Shown here: one piece after another, positions 1-11,645 of the stretch
Layout of the letters: each line of letters opens with the position of its first letter
Numbering within the stretch: position 1 is the first letter of the stretch
Source of the DNA: Hormiphora californensis
Lineage: Eukaryota; Ctenophora; Tentaculata; Cydippida; Pleurobrachiidae
Direction of reading: 5' to 3'
Length of the DNA stretch: 64,000 bases
Assembly: GCA_020137815.1 (NCBI GenBank)
Contig: CM035356.1
Span: 5,428,145 to 5,492,144, forward strand
Position numbers and translations under genes: made by a program
Notes under the pieces: model-generated
Told to the model about the DNA's origin: nothing
The model's database searches: none
What the model saw: the letters and a program-made list of their open reading frames with translations, nothing else

Positions 1-3000
1 GGCGTCTTTGAAGCAATGGCCACGTAAGGGTGTTCGTTATGAATTGTACTGAAAAGAAAATAAGTTTTAATTATCGATAAACCATCAATTGTCTGTCACT
101 AATTATCTGGGCTACCCGAGCTATCTAGATTATCCGGGATTGGTAGATCTCTAATCCTACTCACATGTTTCTCAGTTCATTAAGGAGCACCTTGGCACTT
201 TCCACACTCCCCACATCAATCGCACAGTATCCCTTACTTTGTCCGTTCGTCCTGTTCTCATAGAATTTCACATTTAGCACATCCCGAATATTCACCCTGT
301 TACAGGCTACTAGCACGTCCTGGTCCGTTGTCCACTGAGGAGAGAAGTGTTAAGTTGGTAACGTTACACCGATCCCAATTGCCAGCGCGTGAAGGTCGTA
401 GAGGGGTTATTTGGTAACCAAACAGGGTGTGTGAAAGGTGTCGCAGCAGCACTCGGCCAAATCACTCTCTAAATTTTCCTGCATTTGGAGTCCATGTTTG
501 TATGTTGGTCCAAGATTTGGACAAACAATAGTTTCTTGTCGGGCAGTTTCTCAACTTAGCAGCTTAGATCAAATAGGATCGGATTGAGATTTGGGACCAG
601 TGCATTTAGTGACTGCGGTGTAGATAATGATGGTTGGTTGGTGAGTGCGGTTGATGCTGTTGTAAAGAGTGATGACGACGTTACGGGGGGGGGGGGGGGG
701 GACTCAGGTTTAACGTGACCCCAATAACGACAAAGCGTCCAGTTAACTATTTCCCCCTTTATTTGAGACATATTTAGCCCCATGGTAACTGTATAAATTC
801 ACGTGCCTCTGACGTGCTTAACGACGTGACTTGGGTGGGCAGAAAGAATTAGTTTATATTGTTTAACTAAGGTTGTGATCAGTTCCCAGTTTTACTTGTC
901 ATGGTTATCTTAGAAGTGAATCGTTCAAACAACTTCCCCGAATATTTGGAGTACTCAAATATTGGTATCAAGAGAAAAATAACCATTACCCAGTAAAACA
1001 CAGAGGAGTAAAATAAAAAAACACCCTGTGGCATGTTTTATCTAGTTCCAAATATCTAGGACTAGTCGAAGTCGGATCCTGATTTACTGGCCGATTTACT
1101 GGCCACTTATTGATCGGGAGGCTAAACTTCCCCCCAATTTTCACCCCGATATATACCAGGCCCTTTCCCCAGGGTCCAACTGTACGTGCGGCCCAAAAAA
1201 AACTAAGGGTACGTTGGCCTTCTTTTCTCCTAGGAATTTAATTTCAATCACTCTGATATTTTGTCACAATATTTGTATGGTTACTCATTCGAGGAATCCA
1301 GAGTTTCAGCCCTCTGGATGAAAATTCATTTTTTCGCCCGAATGAACATTCAATGAACGCCAAAACGGGACCATATTTTGGTACCAAAGTTTTACAAATT
1401 TGTTTGGCTATCGATTTTCTTTCGAACACCGACCAGTTTGAGCTTAATTGGATCACCACAAGAATCACAGTGACCAGTTTACCAAGCCTAGGTTGGGTCA
1501 TGTGATCCCCATCAAATTATGACGTGTTAGCAAGAGAACTTACATTCTAACCGACGCTGTTCGGTATACCGTCCTAATTAGCAGATGTGATACTGTATAC
1601 GCGACCGTTACACCTGCTTATTGGCACTTATTAATGACGCTAGCGGTTCAATAGGGGTCACTTGACCGACCTAGTTCGGAAAAGTGGACACTGTGTCTCT
1701 TGTGGCGTCCAATTGAGCTAAAATTAGTCGCGTTTGAAGGAATCGTTACCCAAAGGCGATTGTGAAATTCCGGTTTGAATAGTTTTCTGTTTTCAAGTTC
1801 ATTTAGGATTCATTCCAGTCGTAAAAATGAACTTTTAGATAGAGAGCCGAAATTCTGGCTAAACATCATCGCATCAAGTGTATGGCCGTACGAATTTTTA
1901 GCGCCTGAATTTACCAATTTCTTGTCAAAACGGGTTAAAATCGAAGTTTGGTAAAAATGACCGTTTTTTAATCATTTATTCATCAACTAAACTTGATCCA
2001 TTTTTAAATAAAACTCGGATTGCCATTTTTATATAGTTTACTCTAATGCATGTTGCTATTTTTAAGAATAAATCGAATTTAACCATGAGAAAACGTGGAA
2101 AAACCCGAAAAACGGGAAATTGGGTTCATTCATACTTCACACTTTTATGTTTTGAAACTCCGGATTCCTCGAATGAGTAACCATACAAATATTGTGACAA
2201 AATATCAGAGTGATCGAAATAAAATTTCTGGGAGAAAAGAAGGCCAACGTACCCTTAGTTTTTTTTGGGCCACGCGGTAGATCTGTATAAGATACTAAGA
2301 GGAGCTCAATAAAAGATGATTACCCAGGTAAGGTTTCCCACGTAGACGGTCTTGCTCTTTGGGTCGTTAGGATCCACAAAGTGGTATTTGTTTTGTTGGG
2401 CAAAGGTATCCTGGGTCACATACGTAACTGGGGGATGGGAGGGATTATTAATTGGGTAAATAACTGGGGACGGGTGGGATTATTACACAACTGAGATGGG
2501 AGAAGGGCGGGATTATTTTTACATGAAAGTCCAAAACTATGGATGCGGAGAAGTAGAAAAAGAAAAAGGGATGAGAGGGTAGAGATGAGGTAATGGGCGA
2601 GTAGTGGGGATTTAATGTCATATTATTTAAAAAGAGAACACGAATTTTTCTGTTTATAGCTTTGACGTTCAAGTTTCAACAAGAACTAGCTAGATCTTGA
2701 GAACAAATTAAAGGGTTTTTATTGCAATATAACCCCTAAATTTGTCTAGATCGTCCCTCTAGCTCTGCCGACGCCCTATTATCGGAGTTGTATTGCAACA
2801 AAAAGCCCTCGAATATACGTGTTTTTGAAATAAAAATTGCATTAAATCCCCCCAAAAGGCAAAATCTCCTATGTAGATTTTTTGGTCTAGTCTTAATTCT
2901 TATAGAACATGAAAACATGAGAACTTCCCACTGTTCTAAAATCTCTCTCTCTCTCTTACCTCCGGTGTTGGTAGGAAATGTAGCAGGTTTTACATCCGGT

Positions 3001-3818
3001 TGAGGCTGTTGAGGTTCCACCTAAAAACAGGAAGTGTGAGTTTGAATAACAAAAAACAGCTTCAACAAACAATAATACAACACAAAGTTTTGTCTGACTT
3101 GCACCCGAATTTTCTTTGCTTTCTGTCAGAACTCAGAGAACATTGAAGAATGGTCGGGTACAAATACTAGACATGTGATATGGTATTAAGCTTACCGGGG
3201 TGGATTTCAAGCGCTCTCATCCCGAGCATCGGTCACCAAAATTATCCCAATTAAATTAATTAAATACTCTCAGATTATTATACAAATCATCAATTTCTCT
3301 CACAGAGCCCAAAAAGTTTACAATGTGATAAATATAAACTTTACACAATCGGGAATTAAAGAAGAAAAAAACAGAAACGATCGGAGGTCGGGCATTGAAT
3401 GGCTAACACTATATCTTTCTCGCAGAGGTGTGATCCTGAGAGCAGGTTGTTATTAAACCCAGGGGGGAGAGAGAGAGGGAAATATATGTTGTGAACAACT
3501 ACAGGGTGGTTCAAATTGTGAATTGGTGCTCCGTTCTCTACGATGGAGCACCACTGTCAGAAGGTCCAACATTCTGAACCGCCCTGTAATGAATGTGATA
3601 TACCTGCTGATGAAGACACACAGATGATATATTGGAGGATATCACATACCTTTGGGGTAGTAACGGGTGGTGGTGGCATGGCGGCCATTGGAGGAGGCAT
3701 CATCATGGGTGGAGGTTGGAGGGTCGGCGGGGGCTCCAACTTTATAGGCTGGAAGGAAGCGGGGGGTGTTAGAACTTTGAAGGGGCTCCAACTTTATCGG
3801 CTGGAAAATGGAAATAGG

Positions 3819-3857
<39 letters not shown>

Positions 3858-4585
3858 GGGGGGGGGGGGGGGGGGGGGGGTTTTTTTTTTTTTTTTATTT
3901 TGTTTTCTTTGTTTTGGTTTTTTTTTTTTTCTTTTTTTGTTTTTTTTTTTTTTTTTTTTTTTTTTGTTTTTTTTTTTTTTTTCATTTCTTTTTTCTTTGG
4001 GGGGGTTCCAACTTTATCGGCTGGAAATAGGGGGGGGGGGGGGTGTTAGGAGGGGGTCGGTGGGGGCTCCAACTTTATCGGCTGGAAAATGGAAATAGGG
4101 GGGGGGGGTGTTAGTAGGGGGCGGTGGGGGCTCCAACTTTATCGGCTGGAAATAGGGGGGGTGTTAGTAGGGGTCGGTGGGGGCTTCAACTTTATCGGCT
4201 GGAAATAGGGGGGGGGTGTTAGTAGGGGTCGGTGGGGGTTCCAACTTTATCGGCTGGAAGGAAGCGGGGGGGGGGGGTGTTAGTAGGGGGTCGGTGGGGG
4301 TTCCAACTTTATCGGCTGGAAATAGGGGGGGGGGGTGTTAGTAGGGGGTCGGTGGGGGCTCCAACTTTATCGGCTGGAAATAGGAGGGGGGTGTTAGTAG
4401 GGGGTCGGTGGGGGCTCCAACTTTATCGGCTGGAAAAAGTGGAGGGGGTATAAAGGGGAAGGAAGATAGGGAAGACCCAAAAACCTAAGTGTAGCACTTA
4501 CTGCAGCAGCTAGAGCAGCCGGGTTGACATTCAGCTCGGTAGCAAGACCATCTCCATACAGATCAATATCATCCAATGTCGCCAT
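1..4585 (-). CDS. CPSF6: CPSF6/CPSF7-like cleavage factor Im large subunit (CFIm68/59), 5' part
   Basis: CFIm68/59 partners CFIm25 in the nucleus and guides poly(A) site choice in pre-mRNA 3' processing. Six exons read on the minus strand join in phase: 4502-4585 (ATG, start of an acidic D-D-I-D-L-Y segment), 3650-3748 (proline/methionine-rich), 2960-3020, 2324-2427, 165-334 and 1-48; the gene runs off the left edge. Exon 4 ends in V-Y-V-G-N-L-T-W (RNP2) and exon 5 begins W-T-T-D-Q-D and continues to F-Y-E-N-R-T-N-G-Q-S-K-G-Y (RNP1). The two tryptophans across the junction and the NGQSKG block are the hallmark of the CPSF6/7 RRM. The N-terminus resembles the D-x-I-D-L-Y opening of that family only loosely. 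A TIR transposon (1185-2277) sits in intron 4 and a splice-acceptor minisatellite fills intron 1. The family call is firm; CPSF6 versus CPSF7 cannot be decided, and the C-terminal RS-like region is outside the window. Confidence 0.88.
1185..2277. mobile_element. TIR DNA transposon (non-autonomous), ~1.1 kb, TA target site
   Basis: Both ends carry a long inverted repeat (about 1185-1330 and 2140-2277) starting around a GGCCCAAAAAAAACTAAGGG core and flanked by TA (1183-1184, 2278-2279). No transposase reading frame is present. The interior matches, in inverted orientation, the larger element at 16023-17940, so the two are members of one family. A TA duplication fits Tc1/mariner-type insertion, but the superfamily is inferred. 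It lies in intron 4 of the CPSF6-like gene. Confidence 0.8.
3757..4440 (-). repeat. Minisatellite made of copies of a 3' splice site plus exon start (CPSF6-like intron 1)
   Basis: About nine extra copies of a 55-65 bp unit. Read on the gene strand each copy has CTACTAAC (branch-site-like), a C/T tract, TATTTCCAG and then the first ~17-19 nt of exon 2 (CCGATAAAGTTGGAGCC), after which the unit restarts. The genuine exon 2 (3650-3748) is the copy nearest the 3' end and differs by one base (CCTATAAAG). Unit length varies through G-runs. Each copy is a potential acceptor. Confidence 0.9.
3820..3982. repeat. Long G-run followed by T-run
   Basis: About 60 nearly uninterrupted G residues are followed by about 100 mostly T residues, splitting the splice-acceptor array. 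The G-run could form G-quadruplexes, but a homopolymer pair this long may also be a consensus artefact; a similar C/T pair occurs at 38897-39010. Confidence 0.7.
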
Positions 4586-4882
4586 GGCTAATGGGAAGAG
4601 AGTATTAATATAATGAGTATAATTGAGTGTTATACAGGGGAGTGTATGAAAATGTACTCATACAGATGAATGTATGAAAATGTATTCGGCATTGTACTCG
4701 CAGGTTGGCGCGCGGGAGTTTGGTGCGCGTTTCATTACGACAAACTCTCCGCGCGTTACTGCGTACTGACCTCCAAACTGTACCACACTGTCCCACAAAC
4801 AAAACGGCTGCATTTTACAGTGGAAATAATTGAGAAAATTTAAAAAGAATACTGAAAATAATTTAATGTATCACATGCACAT
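4586..4882. other. Short intergenic space between zinc-finger gene and CPSF6-like gene
   Basis: The 297 bp between the stop codon of the downstream-paralogue zinc-finger gene (4883) and the ATG of the CPSF6-like gene (4585) must hold the 3' end of one and the promoter of the other. It contains repeated TACTCATACAGATGAATGTA-like text and GCGCGC-rich stretches. I see no TATA box or further coding sequence. Confidence 0.5.
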
Positions 4883-7567
4883 TCACGCATTTGAGGGTCC
4901 AGCAACCTCAGATTGAAGTGCCAGTAATTCCTCAGTCACGGAGACCTCTAAATCATCCTCACACTCACAATCCTCAATCTGAGTTCCATCTCTCAATTTC
5001 ACCATCGAATACGACTGTGGTGAATTGACATCGTGAAACTTAGTGATATGTGTGAGTAACGCTTGTTTAGTTCGGAATGTACACGAACACTTGGTGCACC
5101 TAACCACTTCACTAGGCAAGTTTTGCAGGTCACTATGCTCCTGGGCAACATGTCGCTTCATCGCGACAAGAGAGGGAAATTCCTGGAAACAGTGCCTGCA
5201 CATCTTTTCTTCAATTGTCTCTGCATGCACAATTCGGTATGAAATAGTTTTATCCGCGGCCGGTTGAGGACCCCTCTTATTAGTTCCATCAGTAACGTGT
5301 GCTAACATTTTATGTTTCTTGAAACTTGCCATAGTGTTGAAAATATCTCGACAGTCGTCTATCGCACAAACAACCCTCATGTTATCGTGCACAAACTTCT
5401 TGTGTTCGGTGAGTGTTTGGGGCCGTTTGAACCTTTTATTGCACTGATCGCACTGTGGGGGAGAGAGAGGGTGGAGATAATTAGGGGGGGGGGGGGGGTA
5501 ATGGTGGGTCGACAATCACAATCTGTGGAAGCGGTCCAGCAACATTGAATAACTCTTATATTGTACTAACGGGGTATCCAGGCTCAGTAACATGGTTGTT
5601 CTGATGGTGAATGGTCAACTCCCACTTAAAACTGAATTCCTTCTCACACAGACAGCACCGGTGGTTCTTCTCTGTTCTATGTTTTGTCTGGGGTGGACAA
5701 TGGGATTAGTAAGGTGGTGGACAATGGGATTAGTAAATAAAAACAAAATAGACCCCTCGCCATGCCAGACAGAACGACCACGCCCCGCTCCAGAAGTGAC
5801 TCCTACCCGCTGCCCCATCACCAAATTCAACGGACCAAACTCACTAGAATGTATCACGCCCCAAACTTCACTAGAATGTATCACGCCCCCAAATTCACTA
5901 AAATGTATCACGCCCCCAAATTCACTAGAATGTATCACGCCCCCAAACTCACTAGAATATGGCGTCGGAGGCTGTTGTAACGGTAGAAGTCTGCCCCACA
6001 GTGTATACAAATGCACCTCTCGTCTTGTTGATGTACACGTTGTATGTGTTTTATAAGGGTGTCCTCTCTCACAAACAACTTCCCACAATACGGACACTGA
6101 AATAGATATATGGGGTAGCAATATATGAACACTGAAATAGATATATGGGGATAGCAATATATATATATATATGGAAACTGTAATAGATATATGGGGATAG
6201 CAATATGGACACTGTAGTAGATATTATATATAGGGATAGCAATGTGGACACTGAAATAGATGGGGGATAGCAATATGGACACTAAAATATATATATATAT
6301 GGGGATAGCAATATATGGACACTGATAGTGGAATTCAGTTATAGAATGTGGGGGGGGGGGGTAGAAATTTAGTAATACAGAAGATGATCGGGGGGAGTAA
6401 AAATTCGAGTTGGGGCCGGGGTAGGCCCCAGACATTCTTGAAAATTCGGAAGTTTTCCATTCAACTTACCTTGACTCTTTTAAGAATAACAGCATGTTTT
6501 TCTTTCCTATGTCGTTTGAGATTATATTCACAGTTGTATACATAACCGCAGTCTTCACAAGGAAATACACCTATCTTTCTACCAATTCTAGTGGGGGATG
6601 GGGTGTTAGGAAATACACCTATCTTTCTACCAATTCTAGAGGGGGATGGGGTGTTAGGAAATACACCTATCTTTCTACAAATTCTAGAGGGGGATGGGGT
6701 GTTAGGAAATACACCTATCTTTCTACCAATTCTAGAGGGGGATGGGGTGTTAGGAAATACACCTATCTTTCTACCAATTCTAGAGGGGGAGAGGTCCAAT
6801 AAAATGAATTGTTTACTAAAAACATTGGCCATATTTCCAATTATATTCCCACTCCCACTCACTCTGACACAGTAGTCCCCCCAAAAAGGTGTTTTCTGAC
6901 ATGTTCAATATTGTTCTGATAGATCGTCTGGAACTCTTCTAATGGTAGTACCACCCAACTATCAAACTTCCCATCTTGTTCGGTGATCTTCACATACGGT
7001 GAACCTGTTGAGAGAACATGGTGTAATATTGGGATTGTACCTTGGTACAGTCGGACCCCGATTTAGTGGCCCCCGATTTAGTGGCACCCCGATTTAGTGG
7101 CAGGATTTTCCCCCCGAGGATGCCACTAGATCGGGGTCCGACTGTATATTGATCAGCCAATTGAGTTTGAACGAGCGTGAGAAAAAGTGGTTTAGTCTTT
7201 GCAATCCTGTAGGTAGTAGCTAGCGAGAGATATATGTATCTGAATGACTGTACACAAATATATGTTCTGTTTAGGTGAATATCAAGATTGAGGTAGTGAG
7301 GGAATGATCAAGTTTTGTTGTATTACAGGAACCGACCGAATCAGGAAATACTGGTCCCTGATTGGCTGATAACCAGTCACGTGACCTAAATAACGAGTTC
7401 TGATTGGTTGTTTACTTGTTTTGGTCGGTCCCTGTTGTATTACCTAGATCATGAACACCTTCCTTTACGGCGGACTGGTCGATAAAGCTGGCGGGTCCAT
7501 TATGAGACACCAATATAGCTGACTGTACACCCAATCCTTCCTTCTCCGGTCTGACCTCAGGTTCCAT
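4883..7567 (-). CDS. C2H2 zinc-finger protein, eight fingers (paralogue B)
   Basis: Probably a nuclear nucleic-acid-binding protein; target unknown. Six exons join in phase to 404 codons: 7444-7567 (ATG), 6863-7004, 6470-6587, 5953-6096, 5571-5687 and 4883-5452 (stop). Eight C2H2 fingers lie at about residues 99-120, 129-150, 158-179, 187-208, 216-237, 244-267 (C-x4-C), 300-321 and 334-355. Finger 3 is assembled only across the exon 4/5 junction (H-I-L-T-K-H), which supports the model. Before the fingers is a D-S-W-V-V-L-P-L-E-E-F-Q segment similar to one in paralogue A. The C-terminus is acidic. Donors are GTAAGT, GTGAGT or GTTAGT type. Exon 3's acceptor, exon 4's acceptor and exon 4's donor are each seeded with minisatellites. 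A 107-bp MITE and a pogo-type MITE sit in intron 1. Confidence 0.86.
5835..5962 (-). repeat. Minisatellite of 5' splice-site copies (zinc-finger gene B, exon 4 donor)
   Basis: Four extra copies of a ~27-bp unit follow the true exon 4 end. On the gene strand each unit reads ATTCTA (last six exon bases) then GTGAGT/GTGAAT and TTGGGGGCGTGATAC. Exon sequence plus donor is therefore repeated directly downstream of the real junction at 5953. Confidence 0.85.
6091..6330 (-). repeat. Minisatellite of 3' splice-site copies (zinc-finger gene B, exon 4 acceptor)
   Basis: Six degenerate copies of a 35-50 bp unit upstream of exon 4. On the gene strand each contains TATCTATTTCAG (acceptor) followed by TGTCC or TGTTC and an ATATTG stretch resembling the exon start TGTCCGTATTG, then CTATCCCCATAT. 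AT-rich slippage has lengthened some units. Confidence 0.75.
6561..6790 (-). repeat. 48-bp minisatellite of 3' splice site plus exon start (zinc-finger gene B, exon 3)
   Basis: Four nearly identical extra copies lie upstream of the genuine junction at 6587. On the gene strand each unit reads AACACCCCATCCCCCTCTAG, then the first ~28 nt of exon 3 up to GGTGTATTTCC. The unit is exactly 48 bp, so each copy also stays open in several frames and mimics a protein repeat. Confidence 0.9.
7048..7144. mobile_element. Pogo-type MITE, copy 1
   Basis: Terminal inverted repeats beginning CAGTCGGACCCCGATTTA, internal repeats of the ATTTAGTGGC motif, and flanking TA (7046-7047, 7145-7146). Ends starting CAGT with TA duplication fit pogo/Tigger-type elements. 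It lies in intron 1 of zinc-finger gene B. Confidence 0.85.
7327..7433. mobile_element. E-box/CCAAT MITE (107 bp), copy 1
   Basis: TIR AGGAACCGACCGAATC and its complement, with a 10-bp target duplication GTTGTATTAC (7317-7326 and 7434-7443). Inside lie GTCACGTGAC and two ATTGG (inverted CCAAT) motifs. The 8-10 bp duplications seen at several copies suggest a hAT-like mobiliser. It inserted within 10 bp of the exon 1 donor of zinc-finger gene B. Confidence 0.9.
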
Positions 7568-7715
7568 TTCTCTCTAAAAACTAAAATTTGAATTGTGACA
7601 AAAGTAAAAGTTGGATTTGAACAGGTAATAAAAACAATAGTTGTTTATGAATCGATCGAGGTAAAAAAGCAATGATGAACAAATCATGGGACACATAATA
7701 TTATCATTAAATCTC

Positions 7716-10700
7716 TCACGAATACTCTTCAGAAGCTGGAAAGGCAGCATCGACATCAGTCTGCGATATAAACTCAGTTAAACTAATCTCAGTCATGTCC
7801 ATGTCCTCATCCCTATCACCACGTCCCTGTCCCCCAGCCCTCACTTCCCCAACCCTCGTATTGTCATGAAATTTCTCCACATGCCTAGCGTATGTCTCAT
7901 GCGTCAAGAACTTGTTGCCACATAGTTCACACGAGTATTTGTATTCTTGAAACTCGTCTGGAGGTTTACTGTGCATCTTCTCAACGTGCTTGTATAGGTT
8001 GCTTTGAATGTTGAAGGTAACGTTGCAGTATGAGCAAATAAAGACGGGTTTGTCCCTGTTGGTGTTGATGTTCCGGTTACTTCGTCTTGAGGTGGCAGTA
8101 GGGTGGAAACGGGCACCATGCCTCTTGTAGGCGTCCAGACTATGTGGGAGGGGGATAGTGTTATCAAGGGAATGCACCAGAATGTACAATTGAATTGTAA
8201 AATGGATAGTGAAAGCTCTCACGACCGTGGGAAAATAGAGATAGATAGAAATACTAAGAGAGAGAAATTTCTCTCTCTTAGTATTTCTATCTATCTCTCT
8301 TTTCCCACGGTCGTGGGAATACCGTAAGAGCTTCCACTAGGAGGGTTTACCCGGGATTACCTCTTTCTCCGACTTCCATGACTCAAGGTAATACCTCTAT
8401 TGTACAATTCAATTGTGCATTCCCTTTGACGTCTCAAATTGTAAACGTCCAAAACAAATTTCAATTACTCAAATAAAAACCAACCCACTTATCCTGCTCC
8501 TCTTTCTTACCTTCCCAGGTATGTATCACACTCCGTACACTTGTACTTGCTATTCTCATGTACTGCCAGTTGGTGCCGGTCCAGTGATCTGGCGCATTTG
8601 AACTTCATATCACAGAGGGTACACGGGTATCCCCTTGCTTCAGAGTGGCAGTTCTGAATGTGCGGCTCTACCTGACAGAGGGTGTTGTGATATTAATGTT
8701 GCCTTGATTCTCTCTCACCACGTGTGTCGTGTAAACTGTAAGTAGAACATAACAAGGGAAATAAACTAAACAATAAACAACACCAACCTCAAACGAATAA
8801 ATGAAGGACTTTTCACAGTAATCACACTTATACTTCTTCTCCCGCGTGTGTTGGGACACTATGTGACGCTGGAGAGTGTTCTTCCGGGCGAAACCCCGGT
8901 AACAGTGTGGGCAGTTGAATGTCTCCCCTCCATCGTGGAGGAGCTTGTAGTGCCGTTTTAGGTTGTCATTCCGGGTGAACCCTGCATAGCACTCTGTGCA
9001 CCTGAACTAGAGGGGGGTGGGGGCATGAAGGGTGGGGTGGGGTGAACCCTGCATAGCACTCAGTGCACCTGAACTGGTGGGGGGGGGGCATGAAGGGTGG
9101 GGTGGGGGAGTGGGGGTAAACCCTGCATAGCACTCTGTGCACCTGAACTGGTGGGGGGGGGGGTAGGGGGAGTGGGGGTGACCCTGCATAGGCCATAGCA
9201 CTCTGTGCACCTGAACTGGGGGAGTGGGGGTGAGGGGGAGTGGGGGTGGGGTTAGTGGGGGAGTGGGGGTGAACCCTGCATAGCACTCCGTGCACCTGAA
9301 CTGAAGGATGGGGGGGGTGGAGGCAGGGGGAGTGGGGGTGAACCCTGCATAGCACTCTGTGCACCTGAACTGGGGGGCTAGTGGGGGTAAGGGGAGTGGG
9401 TGTGAACCCTGCATAGCACTCCGTGCATCTGAACTGGTGGGGGGTGAGGGCGGGGGGGTATTAGTTATGAAGGGGTGGGGAGGGTGACAAAATAGCAGTT
9501 ATTAGTGTGTGAGTTTTAAAAACTGACAGATCTAAGTCTGTTGATATTTTGCTCTTGAAGTAGAGGTAGCTAAGATATATTTCGCAATCTCAATAACTCT
9601 TTGGTGATACCTAGAACAATGTTGCAAAATGTTATACCTGATGGTCGATGGAACTTCGTTCTTTCCTCCCCTTTGCTGGTATAAACAACTTCCCAGCGCC
9701 CAACTGAGCTGATGGTGAGGGCTCCACTACCACATCCGCCTCCACCTCCTCCTCCGCAGGTGTGGTATCTTCTGCTCGGAGTTTTAGGGGGAACGCCTCT
9801 ATCTTAGATTGCCCATACATTTCAAGAACTTTCTCTCTGATCTTTTCCCGTGATACGTTTACCTGGCGGAGATAGTAAAGAGTTTAAAACAAGGAGACAA
9901 TAATAATGATTTATGATATGACGCCCTAACCCAAAAGTCTGAGAGTAGACTTGGAGTCCAAATTTTTAGGAGAAATATGACTTGTAAACCTCTGCTGTGC
10001 CAACCTTGAGGGGCTGGTTTCACCGTCCGCGGCATCATGATGATTGGAGTGGGGGCCACTGGGTGACCTCCAAACTGGTCTCGCGTGTGTCATCAGGAGC
10101 CTACGCTGAGATCATTGTAGACTTCACCTATCGTCGAGCTGTCCTCAATATGGAAGATCACCGTAAACCCCTCTACATCGGAACATACGTTGATGATTCG
10201 AACTCACTATGGAGAACACCCGAAGACGCCCAGATGTTCCTTCGAAAGCTGAACAACGTATGGGGAGAAGGACAACTATCCTTCACAATAGAGGAACCAA
10301 GGAACCGCACCATCGCCTTTCTTGACCTCTCAATCACCATCACCAAGGAGGGAAACATTACCCACCAAATGTTCCAGAAGGAGACACACTCAGGTGCATA
10401 CCTCCCGTTCTCCTCCCATTGTGAGATGAAAACCAAGCTCAACATCATCTCCACAGAAACCAGGAGAGTGCTTAGTCTCTGTTCCAGTATCGATCTGGCA
10501 TGGCCACATCTGGAGACACTCCGTCAAAACCTGGTGAAGTCAGGCTACCCCCTCACCCGTGTCACCACCACCATCAGCGAGGAAGTAAGCAAGCACAAGC
10601 ACACCACCACACACTCAACCCCACCCACACAGCCATCACCGTCCAACCCCACCTCCCCCCTTCCCTCTCCCCCACCCCATCCCCCCTCCCCTAACCCAGC

Positions 10701-11614
10701 ACCGGACCCCAAGTTCGTTCTCAAGATACCCTACGTGAACGAGGCCCTAACTCGCAAGTTCAAGTCCAGTGTAGCCAGAACCGGCATACCCATCCGGGTA
10801 GTCACCACATCTGGAAGGACGGTGAAAAGCGAGGTAAAAGCCGCGCTCTGCCGGAAGCTCGCCCCGGAACCACCTTGCAACTGCATCCTTCACCAGGCCG
10901 ACATCCCCTGCAACACGAGGAATGTGGTTTACCAAGCCACCTGCCGCAGGTGCTCACAACAGTACATTGGCGCCACAGCAAGACCACTGAGAGAGAGGGT
11001 TAACGAACATGAGAGTAGTCAGCGACTGGGCAACGATCGGAGCTCCCTCGGCAAACACCTCGTCAAGGAACACCCCGAGGCAGTGACAGGAAGGAGGAGT
11101 GTGAGAGACTATGAGAATTTTTTGAATAATTTTGATTTTAAAGTTCATAGCAGAGGAAGAGACGCTTTAGAAACATTTTTGAAAGAGAATATTGCGATTG
11201 AGAGGGAACACCCGAGCCTGAATGACTGCCAGCAGAATGGGTTCATGTTTTGATTAGTTCGGGCCCAATCTACCCAGACTGCGAACTATCAGACCACGGA
11301 CCCAGCTGCGATCACATTTCAGACCGGGTGTAGCCACTAATTGACCGACTATGTGTGTTATTTAAATAGTCCAACCTATTAACAGACGTTAGCTTAACAC
11401 TGATGAGGACACGTTGTGTCGAAACGTTTGTTTTATTAGCATTTGATTTGAACACCTGAATCAACGTCGTTTTCCTGAATGCCTGAACCCACCCTAACAC
11501 ACGCGAGACCAGTTTGGAGGTCACCCAGTGGCCCCCACTCCAATCACTTGTAAACCTATCATGGCCCTTGTCAGCGCCTCACGTAAACGTATCATGGCCC
11601 TTGTCAGCGCCTTG

Positions 11615-11645
<31 letters not shown>

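Larger units (their letters stand above)
9992..11545 (+). mobile_element. Penelope-like retroelement (PLE), 5'-truncated
   Basis: A 12-bp direct repeat ACTTGTAAACCT flanks the insertion (9980-9991 and 11546-11557). The element encodes an RT/GIY-YIG fusion and ends with a region holding a hammerhead ribozyme. A ~48-bp segment near the left end (about 10039-10088, with ACCTCCAAACTGGTCTCGCG) recurs inverted at the right end (about 11497-11545), as in PLEs with inverted terminal repeats. RT motifs upstream of YVDD are missing, so it is a truncated copy. It lies in intron 2 of zinc-finger gene A, in antisense orientation. Confidence 0.88.

Noticed and set aside
10500-10987. Small frames on the other frames and strand of the PLE
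   Set aside because: Shadows of the RT/GIY-YIG reading frame.
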